Below, one piece after another: positions 35,154-48,200 of a stretch of 64,000 bases of DNA. Origin of the DNA: Littorina saxatilis (taxonomy: Eukaryota; Mollusca; Gastropoda; Littorinimorpha; Littorinidae); NCBI RefSeq assembly GCF_037325665.1, contig NC_090250.1, forward strand, positions 25,044,646 to 25,108,645, read 5' to 3'. The translations under genes were made by a program, and so were the position numbers. Position 1 is the first letter of the stretch. Every line of letters starts with the position of its first letter. The notes beneath the pieces are model-generated. The model did no database searches, was not told the origin of the DNA, and saw nothing but the letters and a program-made list of their open reading frames with translations.

Positions 35154-35167
35154 ATGAGTAATTCAAG
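35154..35167 (+). CDS. Roquin putative first coding exon (N-terminal extension)
   Basis: ATG at 35154 opens MSNS and meets a good donor (AAG|GTAAGC) at 35168. Joined to the acceptor at 36526, it stays in frame with the RING exon and adds 49 residues, rich in Ser, Asn, Asp and Glu, before the usual MPGQGPQW start. The start context is weak (T at -3). Without transcripts this exon could equally be non-coding. Confidence 0.5.
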
Positions 35168-38100
35168 GTAAGCGATTGTTGCTGTTTATTCTAGGCAGGA
35201 AGATTGAAAAGCTGGGTTTTTCGGTTTTCGATGTCGGCCTACTGACTACGGTGTGGCCTTGGAAATGTGACCCAGATTTAACGAAGAATCTTTCATTACA
35301 TGTCTGACAGCGATTTTTGAGGAACGAAAATGAAGTTTGGTTAACCTGTGGATAATGTAAACAGCGAACGTGTCAGCTCTGTTTAAATCTGATGACAAAG
35401 TAAGCTTGCAGTCGAAAACGAACCAGCACCAGAGACAGAAAGAAATACTTCAAGTTCAACTGGCACATAAACACCACCAATGTCAATGTGCTGAGTGTCT
35501 GCGTAGGTTCAACATAAATTTCTTCTCGTGTAACTGTTAAGCGATGACGTTCACCACCACAATACGTTCTGTCCAGGTTAAGGGCATGCCTATAATCCAC
35601 AGCCCGGCTCGGTGGATGCTTCTTCAGGTTATTGTTTGTAAAGTTCTGTAATTAAGTCAATCTGCTCAATTCTCTGTACAAAGCAGTCAGACTGTTGACT
35701 TTTGGTGTGTACAATGAAAGGCTACTGTTATAAATTCTGCATAAAAGCCTGAACAGATCTGTGGGGGTAAACTTGTTTGTGAATGCGAGATGGATGGTGT
35801 AAATTTAGGGACACGTCGCCAGTAAATACAGTAGATGATATTTTTCAAAGCTATTTAACAGCTCCACTTCCTGGTGGGTTATTTCTGGTTGCCAGCCTAT
35901 TTTGGGTTAGCCTTTTTGACATTCAGACCCTAGCGGATCTTCCAAGTTTGATGTAATAAAGCGGCACAATGTGTAGGAAGAATTTGTCACTTGAATTCCT
36001 AGAACTACAAATAGAATCTGCGGAGGTGAGACTTTTACTATAGAGCTCTATTTATTTGTTACGATACTAGTAGTAATAATAGTCATAGGGTGAAAAGGCC
36101 AGCAGACGTGCCAACCAACACGTAATGTTAACAGAGACAGAAAATGAGAAATAGCTTGAGCTTTAATAAATCAGTGCTCTGGTCTATACTGGAACTGGTA
36201 CAGTACGTGGTAGTGCACTATTTAGATTTTAAAAGAATAAGTTCTTCAGATGAAAGGATAGAGTGGAGTTGCTTGCAGGGATACTGGCATGATCTTTTAA
36301 TGACCTGTTGCTGTTAGTGTTATACATGTGTGTATTGTGTCAAATTATTTATGTGTCCATGTAAAAATAATTGTTAAGAAGAAAAGTGTGCCCTCATAAT
36401 ATTTTCATTGTGTTAAGGAAAGTTCTGTTAGTGTTATCGGTTTGAACTTTGAGGGTTCTTCCATACTTGTTTTATGTGCTGCTTTGTTTTGAAGCCAGTT
36501 AAAGTGTGTTATGTTGTTCTTTCCAGTGAGTCCTATGATACATTAAGTCACATTGACAACCGTCTCAACTACAGAGACCACTACAGCAGCATTGACAAGA
36601 ATAACAACAGCTTCAGCAGCGAGGAGGCTGAGAGAGCGGAAGCAGTTTTCGCCAGCATCATGCCAGGGCAGGGCCCACAATGGACAGAGTTTCTGACATG
36701 CGAAGTCTGCTACAAGTTCTTCAGCGAGAACATCAACAGGCCCATCAGCCTGGGGTGTGGGCACACAGTGTGTAAGCAGTGCCTATCACAGCTGCAGCAG
36801 AGCAAGTGCCCGTTCGACCAGAGCCCCATTAACTGTGATATTGACAAGCTGCCTGTCAACTACGCCTTGCTGCAGCTGATTGGGGCAGCTATACCTGATA
36901 AACTCATTGACGAGGAACTCAGTGTTGGTAACATTTCTGACGCCAAAAAGACAGAGTGTTATGAATCAGCTCGCAAATGTATAGAGGAGTTGGCTGTCTA
37001 CCTGAAGGCTCTGTCTGAAGGTAAGCGATGGTGACATTTTCTGTTCTGGTTCAGTGTGTGTAACTGTGAGTGCATGGTGTGATTAATCTGTTGTATACAT
37101 TGTGTGGTGTTTTTTTTCTTTTTTCTGTCTGTTTAGACTTACACTGTTACAATGAATAGGATTGATCATGATGGGAGCGAAATTTACTGCCTTTGAGTAA
37201 AATTACTTGATCCTCTGTACCCTCCCCCTGCACAACCTCAGCTTTATAGGTGGATGAGTAATTTTACCAATTTGTAGGATTATTGTGACACACACTGACA
37301 CATATATATCTGTCTATGTCAGTATGTGCGCACATACACACACACACACACACACATTTGACAGTGACACAGATCTATCTGTCTATGTCACGAGTGTGTG
37401 GGCCCACACAGTAGAAGTACAACTGACTTTTACTTTAGTTTTACATGGAAGCACTCTCCTCTCCCTAGGACTTTTGTCTTTTCCTAGTAATAGTACTAGT
37501 AGTAGTATGCTGTAACTTGGAGTTGGATGTAAATATTTTTTATTGTGTTGAAATATTGTAGCGTGATTCATGAGTGTTACAGTTAGTTATGGTACAGCAA
37601 GGAGGACACAATATTTTATGGCTCATGCTAAGGATAAGCTATGATATGAAGTCCTGTGAGTATTTACATCTGTAGCCTTTTACGAACGTTATCAGAAAAA
37701 CAAGGGAGATAACTAGCCTTTTCTGTTTGGCAACACACAACTTAACGTTGGGCTTTTCTCGGAAACTATAAAAGTGACCGGGCTCAAATTTTATGTGAAC
37801 GTGACTCCCAGTGACCTCTACACTTTGACGTCTGCTTTGGTGACCTTTGACCTTTTTCAAGGTCACAGGTATGTCTTGAATTCTTCAGGTATGCATTGTG
37901 TTGTGAATAGCAATTTCTTCCTGTCCATCTGATGCCTCATATAATATTCAGAACTGCGAAAGTGACTCGATCGAGCGTTTGCTCTTCTTGTTTTTCATGC
38001 ATGTGTATGTTTATGGTTCCAAGCCCTGAGGTTTTTGGTGTGAATTTAGGATCTTTATCATGCGCATGCGTGCACATGGGGTTGTTCAGACGCTGAGGAG

Positions 38101-40796
38101 ATTCTGTGACACAAAGTTGACTCTGGGAAATAAATCCCTTGCTGAACGTGGGGGTCAACGCTGCTAGTGACGACTGGTTTCAAAGCCAGCGCCACAACTG
38201 ACAGCTATCTCCCCGCCCCAGCTTTGTGAGCTTCTATTTTTATTATGATTATTATGAGACTTGAATTTGAAGTTGTGAGACGAGTGATTAGATGTGTGTT
38301 GTTGCGATGATTGAGACAGTGTGTGTGTGACATGGTTGCAGATTCAATAAACGAGCTGGAAAAGAACAACGAGGACCTGTCCGACCTGAAAGTCAACAAA
38401 CAGGGCTACCACCCACCCTCCTTACAGACGCGCAACGGCCGCAATGTCAACACCCCCACACAACACAGCACAAGCTGCATGCTGAGCCGCCCCATGCAGC
38501 GCAAACTGCTGGTGCTCATCAACTGTCAGCTGGTGGAGGAGGAGGGAAGGTCAAGGGCGGCCAGAGCGGCGCGCAGTCTGGGCGAGCGCTCTGTGACGGA
38601 GTTGATCCTGGCCCACCAGAACCCTCAGCAGCTGTCTGCAAACCTGTGGGCTGCCGTCAGAGCCCGTGGCTGTCAGTTCTTGGGGCCAGGTAAGTGCAGT
38701 TTTAATCTGAGAGCTTGAGTGTAAAGACTTTTTTCTATTCAGTCTTCTTCTTCTACGTTCGTTAGCTGAAACTCCCATGTACACTTGTGTTTTTGCACAA
38801 GTGTGTTTTTACGTGTATGGCCGATTTTACCCCGCCATTTAGGCAGCCATACGCTGATTTCAGTATCTGACGTTCTTTCATTCTAGTGGAAGAGATTAAA
38901 AGTGCCAATCAAAAAATCAGGAGTGTCTTGATTTGACAAAATCAAAAAACAAGAAAGGTAGGTTATTGGACCGTTTAATTATTGACAAAACAAAAGGTTA
39001 TATTTACAGTACGTCGACCCAGTGGTAAATGTCAATCAATCAATTATATCGCGCGTATTCCGTGGGTACAGTTCTAAGCGCAGGGATTTTTATTTAAAAC
39101 AATTTTTTTATGCAATTTATATCGCGCACATATTCAAGGCGCAGGGATTTATTTATGCCGTGTGAGATGGAATTTTTTTACACAATACATCACGCATTCA
39201 CACCGGCCAGCAGATCGCAGCCATTTCAGCGCATATCCTACTTTTCACGGCCTATTATTCCAAGTCACACGGGTATTTTGGTGGACATTTTTATCTATGC
39301 CTAAACAATTTTGCCAGCAAAGACCCTTTTGTCAATCGTGGGATCTTTAACGTGCACACCCCAATGTAGTGTACACGAAGGGACCTCGGTTTTTCGTCTC
39401 ATCCGAAAGACTAGCACTTGAACCCACCACCTAGGTTAGGAAAGGGGGGAGAAAATTGCTAACGCCCTGACCCAGGGTCGAACTCGCAACCTCTCGCTTC
39501 CGAGCGCAAGTGCGTTACCACTCGGCCACCCAGACCAGTAAGTACAATGTTTTGTTTTGTCAATAATTCAATGTTCCAATCACCTACCTTTCTTGTTTTT
39601 TTATTCTGAATTTTGGAACGTTAGCAGTCTATCTGTTTTTGGATTCCTGATTTGACCAGTTATTTCCTCACAGATTCCTGATTTGACCAGTTATTTCCTC
39701 ACAGATTTCTGATTTGACCAGTTATTTCCTCACAGATTCCTGATTTGACCAGTTATTTCCTCACAGATTCCTGATTTGACCAGTTATTTCCTCACAGATT
39801 CCTGATTTGACCAGTTATTTCCTCACAGATTCCTGATTTGACCAGTTATTTCCTCACAGATTCCTGATTTGACCAGTTATTTCCTCACAGATTCCTGATT
39901 TGACCAGTTATTTCCTCACAGATTCCTGATTTGACCAGTTATTTCCTCACAGATTCCTGATTTGACCAGTTATTTCCTCACAGATTCCTGATTTGACCAG
40001 TTATTTCCTCACAGATTCCTGATTTGACCAGTTATTTCCTCACAGATTCCTGATTTGACCAGTTATTTCCTCACAGATTCCTGATTTGACCAGTTATTTC
40101 CTCACAGATTCCTGATTTGACCAGTTATTTCCTCACAGATTCCTGATTTGACCAGTTATTTCCTTACAGATTTCTGCATTTTTCGAGTATCATGAAAGGA
40201 AACATGTTAGAAAAGAGGGAACAAATTTGTTAAATTCTCAACTATCATCCTTGTTGTTGTTACTTTGCAGGTATGCAGGAGGAGGTTCTCCGCCTGATTC
40301 TTCTAGCGCTGGAAGATGGTTCAGCACTGTCTAGGAAAGTGCTGGTGCTGTTTGTTGTGCAGAGACTGGAGAAGCAGTACCCTCAGGCGTCAAAGACTGC
40401 CATCGGCCACGTTGTGCAGCTTCTCTACAGAGCCTCCTGTTTTAAGGTGAGGCAGAACTTCAAAGTTAAAGGAATTTATTCTGATGTAAGAGACCGCTCA
40501 TTAGATAACTAAACCATATACTCACAGGTGGGTATATATCATGTAAATGAGATCAACAGAATCAAAAAACAAGAAAGGTAGGTTGTTAGAACGTAAATGA
40601 GATCAACAGGTCCAGCTGTGTAAAGAACTATTCATGCCTAATTACTTTTGCAACAAAACGGCGACTTCAATGAATTCAGAGATGTCCACAACAATTAAAA
40701 GCTTTTTGAGTGCGCTATCATTTTAAAGTTTTAGGGCATTGCGATTAACCAATCAACTGTTTCACATCAGTCATATGACACCAGTACTTACTGACA

Positions 40797-40831
<35 letters not shown>

Positions 40832-42185
40832 GACAGGCGTAGTGGATAAGGCATCGGCCTCCTAATCGGATGGTCGTGAGTTCAAATCCCGGCTGTGGCC
40901 GCCTGGTGGGTTAAGGGTGGAGATTTTTCCGATCTCCCAGGTCAACTTATGTGCAGACCTGCTAGTGCCTTATCCCCCTTCGTGTGTACACGCAAGCACA
41001 AGACCAAGTGCGCACGGAAAAGATCCTGTAATCCATGTCAGAGTTCGGTTGGTTATAGAAACACGAAAATACCCAGCATGCTTCCCCCGAAATCGGCGTA
41101 TGCGGCCTGAATGGCGGGGTGAAAATGGTCATGCACGTAAAAATCCATTTGGGCAAAAACATGAGTGAATGTTGGAGTTTCAGCCCATGAAAATTGTTAC
41201 TGTATTATAATTATTATTCCAGGTGACAAAGAGAGAAGAAGAGTCGTCGCTGATGCAGCTGAAGGAGGAGTTCCGAACGTATGACACGCTACGCCTGGAG
41301 CACGACGCACAGATTGTGGAGATTGCCATGGAGGCCGGACTTCGCATTTCACCGGAGCAGTGGTCGTCTCTGTTGTATGGTGATGCCCTGCACAAGTCAC
41401 ACATGCAGTCCATTATAGACAAGGTAAACATTAAACTTTTTTGGCGCAGTGGTTGTAAAAAAGCAAATTTTGAGAAAAAAGGAGAGGAGTTGATTTCAAA
41501 AATGGTGAATTCACTCCATTCTGCATTATTTTAGTCATGGTCGGCACAAATATTAAAAATTCTGCTAAATAAGATAATAAGGAAAATGTTCAGTGTGTGT
41601 AAAAGAGGCGCACATGCAGTCCATTATCGACAAAGTAAACACTAAACTTTTTAGCACAATGGTTGTAACTTTTATTTTTTTGAAAAAGAAGAAAAAAGAG
41701 GAGATGCTTACATAATTGGTGGATTCACACAGTTCTGCAATTTTGTCAGTCATGTTCAGCACAAATATTAATAATTCTGCTGAATAAGATAATAAGAAAG
41801 ATGTTCAGTATGTGTAAATGGTTCATTGGAGACTGAATTTCTTCTGTAAATTAAATTCCCCTATTTTGAATATAATCTTGCCTTATGACGACCCTGTATG
41901 AAAAGGTTTTTATCAAGACTATTAGTATGGACCACAGAGTTTTGTTGCTTATCTCCAAGTTATAACAAATATTTGAATTAAAAAAGAAAGAAGATTTGAC
42001 TCACACATACTTTTGTTAGGCATTAGAATTCTTGAGAAATGTTTGAATTTTATTTTTTTAAATAGCTATTACACCTGTTCTGGTTTGTGATTCTTTTGTT
42101 AGGTTTCCCACCTTGGTGTTCTGATGTACAAATAAACTTGTTAGAAATAGCAGTAACAGCTGGCTATTATTATTAATGTTGTTGT

Positions 42186-42281
<96 letters not shown>

Positions 42282-45200
42282 CACCAAAGTCCACAGTCCT
42301 TCACACAAGGCATCAATGAGATGGTGCTGGTACTGCAGAGACTGGGGGACCCCTGCAACTTAAATCGTTTGCGTCCACACCTTGACTTTCTGGCCAAAAT
42401 TGACCCCAGTCCAGGTAACTGCAAAAATATGTTGGATAGGGGAAACATGATACAAAAAGTAGGGTTGGTAGTTTGTAAAAAAAATCAATTTGGTCACGAA
42501 AAATTGTAATTATTATGGTTTTTGTAAAGATAAAAAATCTCTTATTTCAAAATTTGGAGGGTGTTGAGTATGAGGCTAGTGATGGTTTTTCTTGTTAGTT
42601 TTGAGCATTTTCTTGTACACCTATTAACTTTTTAGCTGTCCTGTAATGTTTGTAAATAAGTAAAGAGGAATGGGGGAACTGCTCTTGTATGTTATTCCGT
42701 CATCATGAGGCTTTATACTCACACATGACTCCCTCTGTTTGAATGGCTGACAGACTGCCCAGCGCCGTCATGGGAAGACCTGGAGGCGGTCATGAAGTCA
42801 CTCAAGATCGTGGTGCAGGGACTGGTGGACTTCGTCAAGCGCTTCAACCACCGCCGCCCCGAGATCGCCCCGCCGCAGAACACCCGCTACAAGACAAGCA
42901 TGTGCCGCGATTTCCTGGCCAAGGGCAGCTGTCCTCGTGACGCCACCTGCACTTTCGCCCACTCTCAGGACGAGTTGGAACAGTAAGGGACAGACATTGT
43001 ATCTCCAGTCTTTGGTTTCAACAAGATTTTATTTAAATTAAGTATCATGAAGCAATGGCAGTTGTTCAGTCTCAGACGGATTTCCGTCCCAAGACGAATT
43101 TGGCGACTTAAAAAAAAAAAAGATATCCCTGGCAGCTGTTGTTTACAGACTTTGAGGTGGGGTCACTGGGTCAGTGACTGCAATTGCCGAGGTCAGCCAC
43201 CGTTCATCATTTCTGAGAGAGACGGTCCTGAAATTATGTGCCAAGGTTTATAAACAATGAGGGCAAGAACTCAAGCAAGAGCTTATCTTTCGTGGGCCCA
43301 AATCTCCTGTCTTTCTAATAAATATCAGAATTTAGGTTTGAAACAATGAATGTATCGATTCAACACTGGATTTCCCTTCTTTGCGCCATGTGACGTCAGA
43401 GGCTGTCGAAAACTTATATTTAGGTGGCTGATCGAGACTACAACAGAGTGCATTCTTTATGTGCGTTCGTACTTACAAATCAAAAGGAATTCTTACTGAA
43501 ATGGATCTATACGTAAAATTAAAGGCATAGAAAGCTGATGAATATACACGCTAATTGCCTTACCCAGAGCTGGAGACAGACTAAATTAAGTTCCCTGCAA
43601 AATATTGTGGTCTAGGAGCCCTTAAATGTTGAGATATTTGAATTTTTATTTTGATCTAGATGGTCCTATTTATAGATTTGGCAACACATGTAACGTTGAT
43701 GCAATCGAGCTAACACCGCGGCTTTGTTGACATCCTCACTTTTTCAGAGGCTAGAACAAGCTGTAATGCATGTATTATGGTCCGCGCATGGTGACATATC
43801 GTCATTATATGGTCTTATGGTGCGTTTGACATCGATTGTGGGCAAACTACACTTTGTAAACACGGGAGTGCGTTAGTATGCCTTTAATGTCATTTGTATT
43901 TTTGACCAAAATTGAAAATATGACATTTGACAGAAATCTCGACAGTCATTGTTCGACTCGACAATCCTCATCCGGTTGTCTATGGTAGTTTCCCCTGTAT
44001 TGTTGCCACTGGACTTTGCAGCACACCTCAAATGCTAAGCATTTTCCTGTGGTTTGTGTTTGCTAGGTATCGGTGTCGCTCCAAGAAGCTGAACCAGAGA
44101 GGAGGGGTAGGGGGCCCAGCGGTGATGGCTGTACCCGCCAGGCCACGAGGCCCCGAAATGTTTCAGGCAGAGGACCCTGCACTACACAAACCCGACCTTT
44201 ATCACGACCACAGCATGGACATTGGGGACGGGTAAGAGTTGTACATGTCTTGGGACTTTTTCTCACATTCTCAAAGCATGAAGCAGACAGAGGACCCTGC
44301 GTTACTCAAACCCGACCTTTATCACCACCACACCATGGACATTGGGGACGGGTAAGAGTTGTACATGTATTAGGAGTTTCTCTCGAGGAGAAATATGTGC
44401 CCGTCATCACCCCACCCCCCACATGAAGCAGAAGAACAAGAACAAATACTTTGACTGTCTCCACAAAACAGAGATGTGCCTTTCTCAACACTGCCTCACA
44501 ATTACGAGAAAAAAAAAGACACGTATAAAGATTTAACACAAGATAAGATATTGTGTATCGTAATTCAATACAGTGCAAAATATCCTATCTTGTCTGAAAA
44601 GAAGTAATATGATGTACTGCTGTTAGCTACAACTGAGAGATTTTCAGCTGCCAAAAGTGTGAAACTTTAAGTGTTTAGTGTTTATAATAATTTGTATCAT
44701 TTTTAATGTGATTAACCATGACAGTGCTAAAGGACTAGAGCAGGTTTCAGTTTTGTTCTTGTTGTTCGATATCTGTAAAGGTTTTCTGCTTGACACTAGA
44801 CAGTACTGTGTGAGTTTTGGCTGGAACACGAACATGTATATCTTATCTCTTTAACAATTCTACTGCCTGTAGGACGTAAGCTGACATGCTGGGTAACTTG
44901 CTTTTAACGGGCAACAAACTGTTCAATAAACAACAACAGACGAAGAAGAATACAACAAACAGACAAACAGTGGGTGTGTGTGGTGTATTCATTTATACAT
45001 CAAGGGCACACTGTAAGTTGTCAATTCATGAAAATACAGTGGTGTATCGGTTTCACGCTGTCAAATCTCTTGTACTTCGGATCAATTGAGCTGAAATGTG
45101 GCGTGTAGCTTGAAAATGGGGTACATACGATGCTTGCCAAATTTGAGATTCCTGACTGTAGTAAAAGAGAAGATATGAGCTTTACACGCCTTTACACAGC

Positions 45201-48200
45201 CAGCGAGGGAATGAATCGGACAATTAAAGGTTTTATGATGGGGACACGTCTCAGCCAAACATTTTTGCGTTTGTTACAGGGGCAACAACTTGGGGATGCT
45301 GATTGGTCCCATGGCAGGCATGTCCATCAGTCCCCCCCAGCCCCCAGACCCGGGACAGCCCCCCAACAACCCCCCGTGGCCGCTGGCCATGGCCCCTCAA
45401 CCCCAGGGCCCCCCGGCCATCATTCCCATCATCCCGCCCGGCATGCCCGTCAACCACCCGGCTGTTCACATGCCTCTTGCTGCCGCACCAAACATCCCTG
45501 AAGGTGAGACTTCAGTCGCTGTTCTTCAGTGTGGAAGTGCAGTCATCAACATCTGTTTTCGGTTGTTGTTTCTTTCCCAATGATTGTATAGAGCTCTGAG
45601 CAGGACTTAACCCTGGATATATGTGCTCGAGAAATATTATGCATTATTATTTGTAGTAGTAGTACATGTAGTAGTAATGTAAGGATCATGACCATTGCAA
45701 GTACGGTGTAGCGCTAATGACAGGGTGTAAGAAACCAAGCGCTCTGAATGTAGACAGCATTAGTAAGTCAGTGTAATGCCGAACCAGTCTCCAAGGCAGC
45801 GGTGCACGATGCAAAACTGGGTGCCACCCAACTGGTTGGCAACAAATTACAACAAATCTCAATGTCAGCCAATCAGACCCCGCAGCTGGCTCCCACCAAG
45901 TTGTGTAGCACCCACTTTCGCTTCACCCCCCGCGGGTTAGGGGGAGTCCCATATTGGTTGGGACGAGAAAGAATTTACCCGATGCTCCCCAGCATGTCGT
46001 AAGAGGCGACTAACGGATTCTGTTTCTCCTTTTACCCTTGTTGAGTGTTTCTTGTATAGAATATAGTCAATGTTTGTAAAGATTTTAGTCAAGCAGTATG
46101 TAAGAAATGTTAAGTCCTTTGTACTGGAAACTTGCATTCTCCCAGTAAGGTCATATATTGTACTACGTTGCAAGCCCCTGGAGCAAATTTTTGATTAGTG
46201 CTTTTGTGAACAAGAAACAATTGACAAGTGGCTCTATCCCATCTCCCCCCTTTCCCCGTCGCGATATAACCTTTGTGGTTGAAAATGACGTTAAACACCA
46301 AATAAAGAAAGAAAGATGGCCCCCACAAAGTAGGGTGGCACCCAGTTTCGCTTCGTGCACCTCAGCCCGGGCACCTGAGAGAATAAGAAGCATTGACATG
46401 AACAAATTACCTTGAACTGGATTGAGTTCTTGCTTAGCTGCATGCATAGATAGCGTCATACATCAAGTTCATGCACAGAAATGATAGTGCTGTATATAAG
46501 AAATCAAGTTAAATGTTCTGTTCTAGGGACCTTTTTTTATGCATATCATTCTGTCGAACAGTAGTGCATAGCAGTGTGTCAGTTTTGGATGACTTAGGAA
46601 GTGTGTTTCTGTGTACGCACAAGTACGGAAGTGTGACTGTGCTTATACCTGTGTCTTTGTATGCTCATGTTTATTGAGTTCATCTGGCATTGTACGCTGA
46701 ATCCGCCCGTTTCACTTTTATTTTCAGGAATGAGCAGGGATCAGATTCCTGGGGGATTCCCGCCAGGGATAAGTGTGAGGTTCCAGCCCCCGTCGGACAT
46801 AGGGATACAGTACCACAACGCTGCCATCAACCCCAACGTTCCCCAACCCCTCCCCCCCGGAGGTCCCCCATCCAACATGCCCCAGGTCCCCAGACCTCCC
46901 CTACCCCCTCCCGGAATCCACCCCAATCTCCAAGCCAGGGTGGTAGAGATGGTGGCCCAGGGTGCCCCCTGCATTCACCAGCAGGTGCCTGGCGTGGGGC
47001 CGGTGTACCCCATGGGGCAGATGGTGGCTGGGGCCATGCAGACATTCACGCCCGAAGCCTTTGTCTGCGCGCCTGGGCCCGACATTCCCACTCCCATGGT
47101 TCCCATGCAGGTAGGTGGCTTGTTGGTGTGATTTTTTTCCGTCTCATCTTCTGCTGTGTCTATGCAATGCTGTGCTATGCGATTGCTTGTTCTGCCTTGC
47201 TGTCTATTTTTGACTGCTGTACACAATCTTCCTGTGTCACTTTTGATGCCATCCTCTTCCTTTATCATGTATTTTCACAGGAAAATTGTTGATGTGTACT
47301 GATTATGTTTAGTATTTTGCTTCATATGGGCTTTTGTGATTGAGCTTTTACACACCATTGTATTACAGATGAACTTGTTTCTTTTCTCATGAAACGCAGG
47401 ACTCTTTATGAATTGAAAGTAATCAATGAGCCATGTAATGTACTTTCTTAGATCGTGTTTGCCTGGTTTGCAAAAGGACTGCTTAGAGAATGCGGAAAAT
47501 GTGTTGAATAGATTTGAAATTAAGTGTGTGTTGTTTGGTCATGTTAAATGGTTTTCATGGCAGCTGTCTGTGTACCACATGATGAATTTTAATGCCAATG
47601 CAGTTTTTAAACGAACTGCAATCAGAGGAGATATTCCGAAATGGAAAGAAAAGGAAGAACAAGAACAAAACTGAAGAGAAAATCTTTGGACACATAGGAA
47701 GTGCTTATAGCAATAGTTTCAGACTCTGCACCAGTTTCGCATGTACAAAGCTTGCTTAGTAAACTTGTCCTAATCTCAAGTCCTATGGCCAAAGTCTCTG
47801 CTTTAAAGACAAAGGACCCCGATCAATCAAAACAAGTTGTTTCTTCTTGACCCCGTCTTCCAATGTAAAGTCTCTGACGTCAAAAGCAAAAGAAAGTTCA
47901 AAAAGACGACAGAATGCAAATAATGCTTCTAATACCGTCACATACAGATTATGTGGCTTCTGCACGCTTCCCAAAAAACGACACACAATTTTGAGAATGA
48001 AGCTTGTCTTGGTGTCAGCAGGAGAAAATGACTCGTAAGGTCACCACTAGGCCTAAAGCAGAAGATGCCTGTTTGAGACTTTACACACATTTGACATTTT
48101 GCTGCCCACAAGTACTTTGTCAAAGCTTTGTTCAGACTGATGGTATAACACACCTCATACGCATAGTAATACAAGTAGTCCAGCTGAAGGTGTAACAAAA

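Noticed and set aside
39641-40170. Regular repeats resembling a CRISPR array
   Set aside because: Units are directly tandem with no unique spacers, in a eukaryotic intron; it is a minisatellite. The same holds for 19241-19745 and 18226-18580.
47426-47674. 82-residue frame in the large Roquin intron as a further exon
   Set aside because: No acceptor or donor with matching phase, and AT-rich composition unlike the real exons; exon 10 joins exon 62850-63042 in phase without it.
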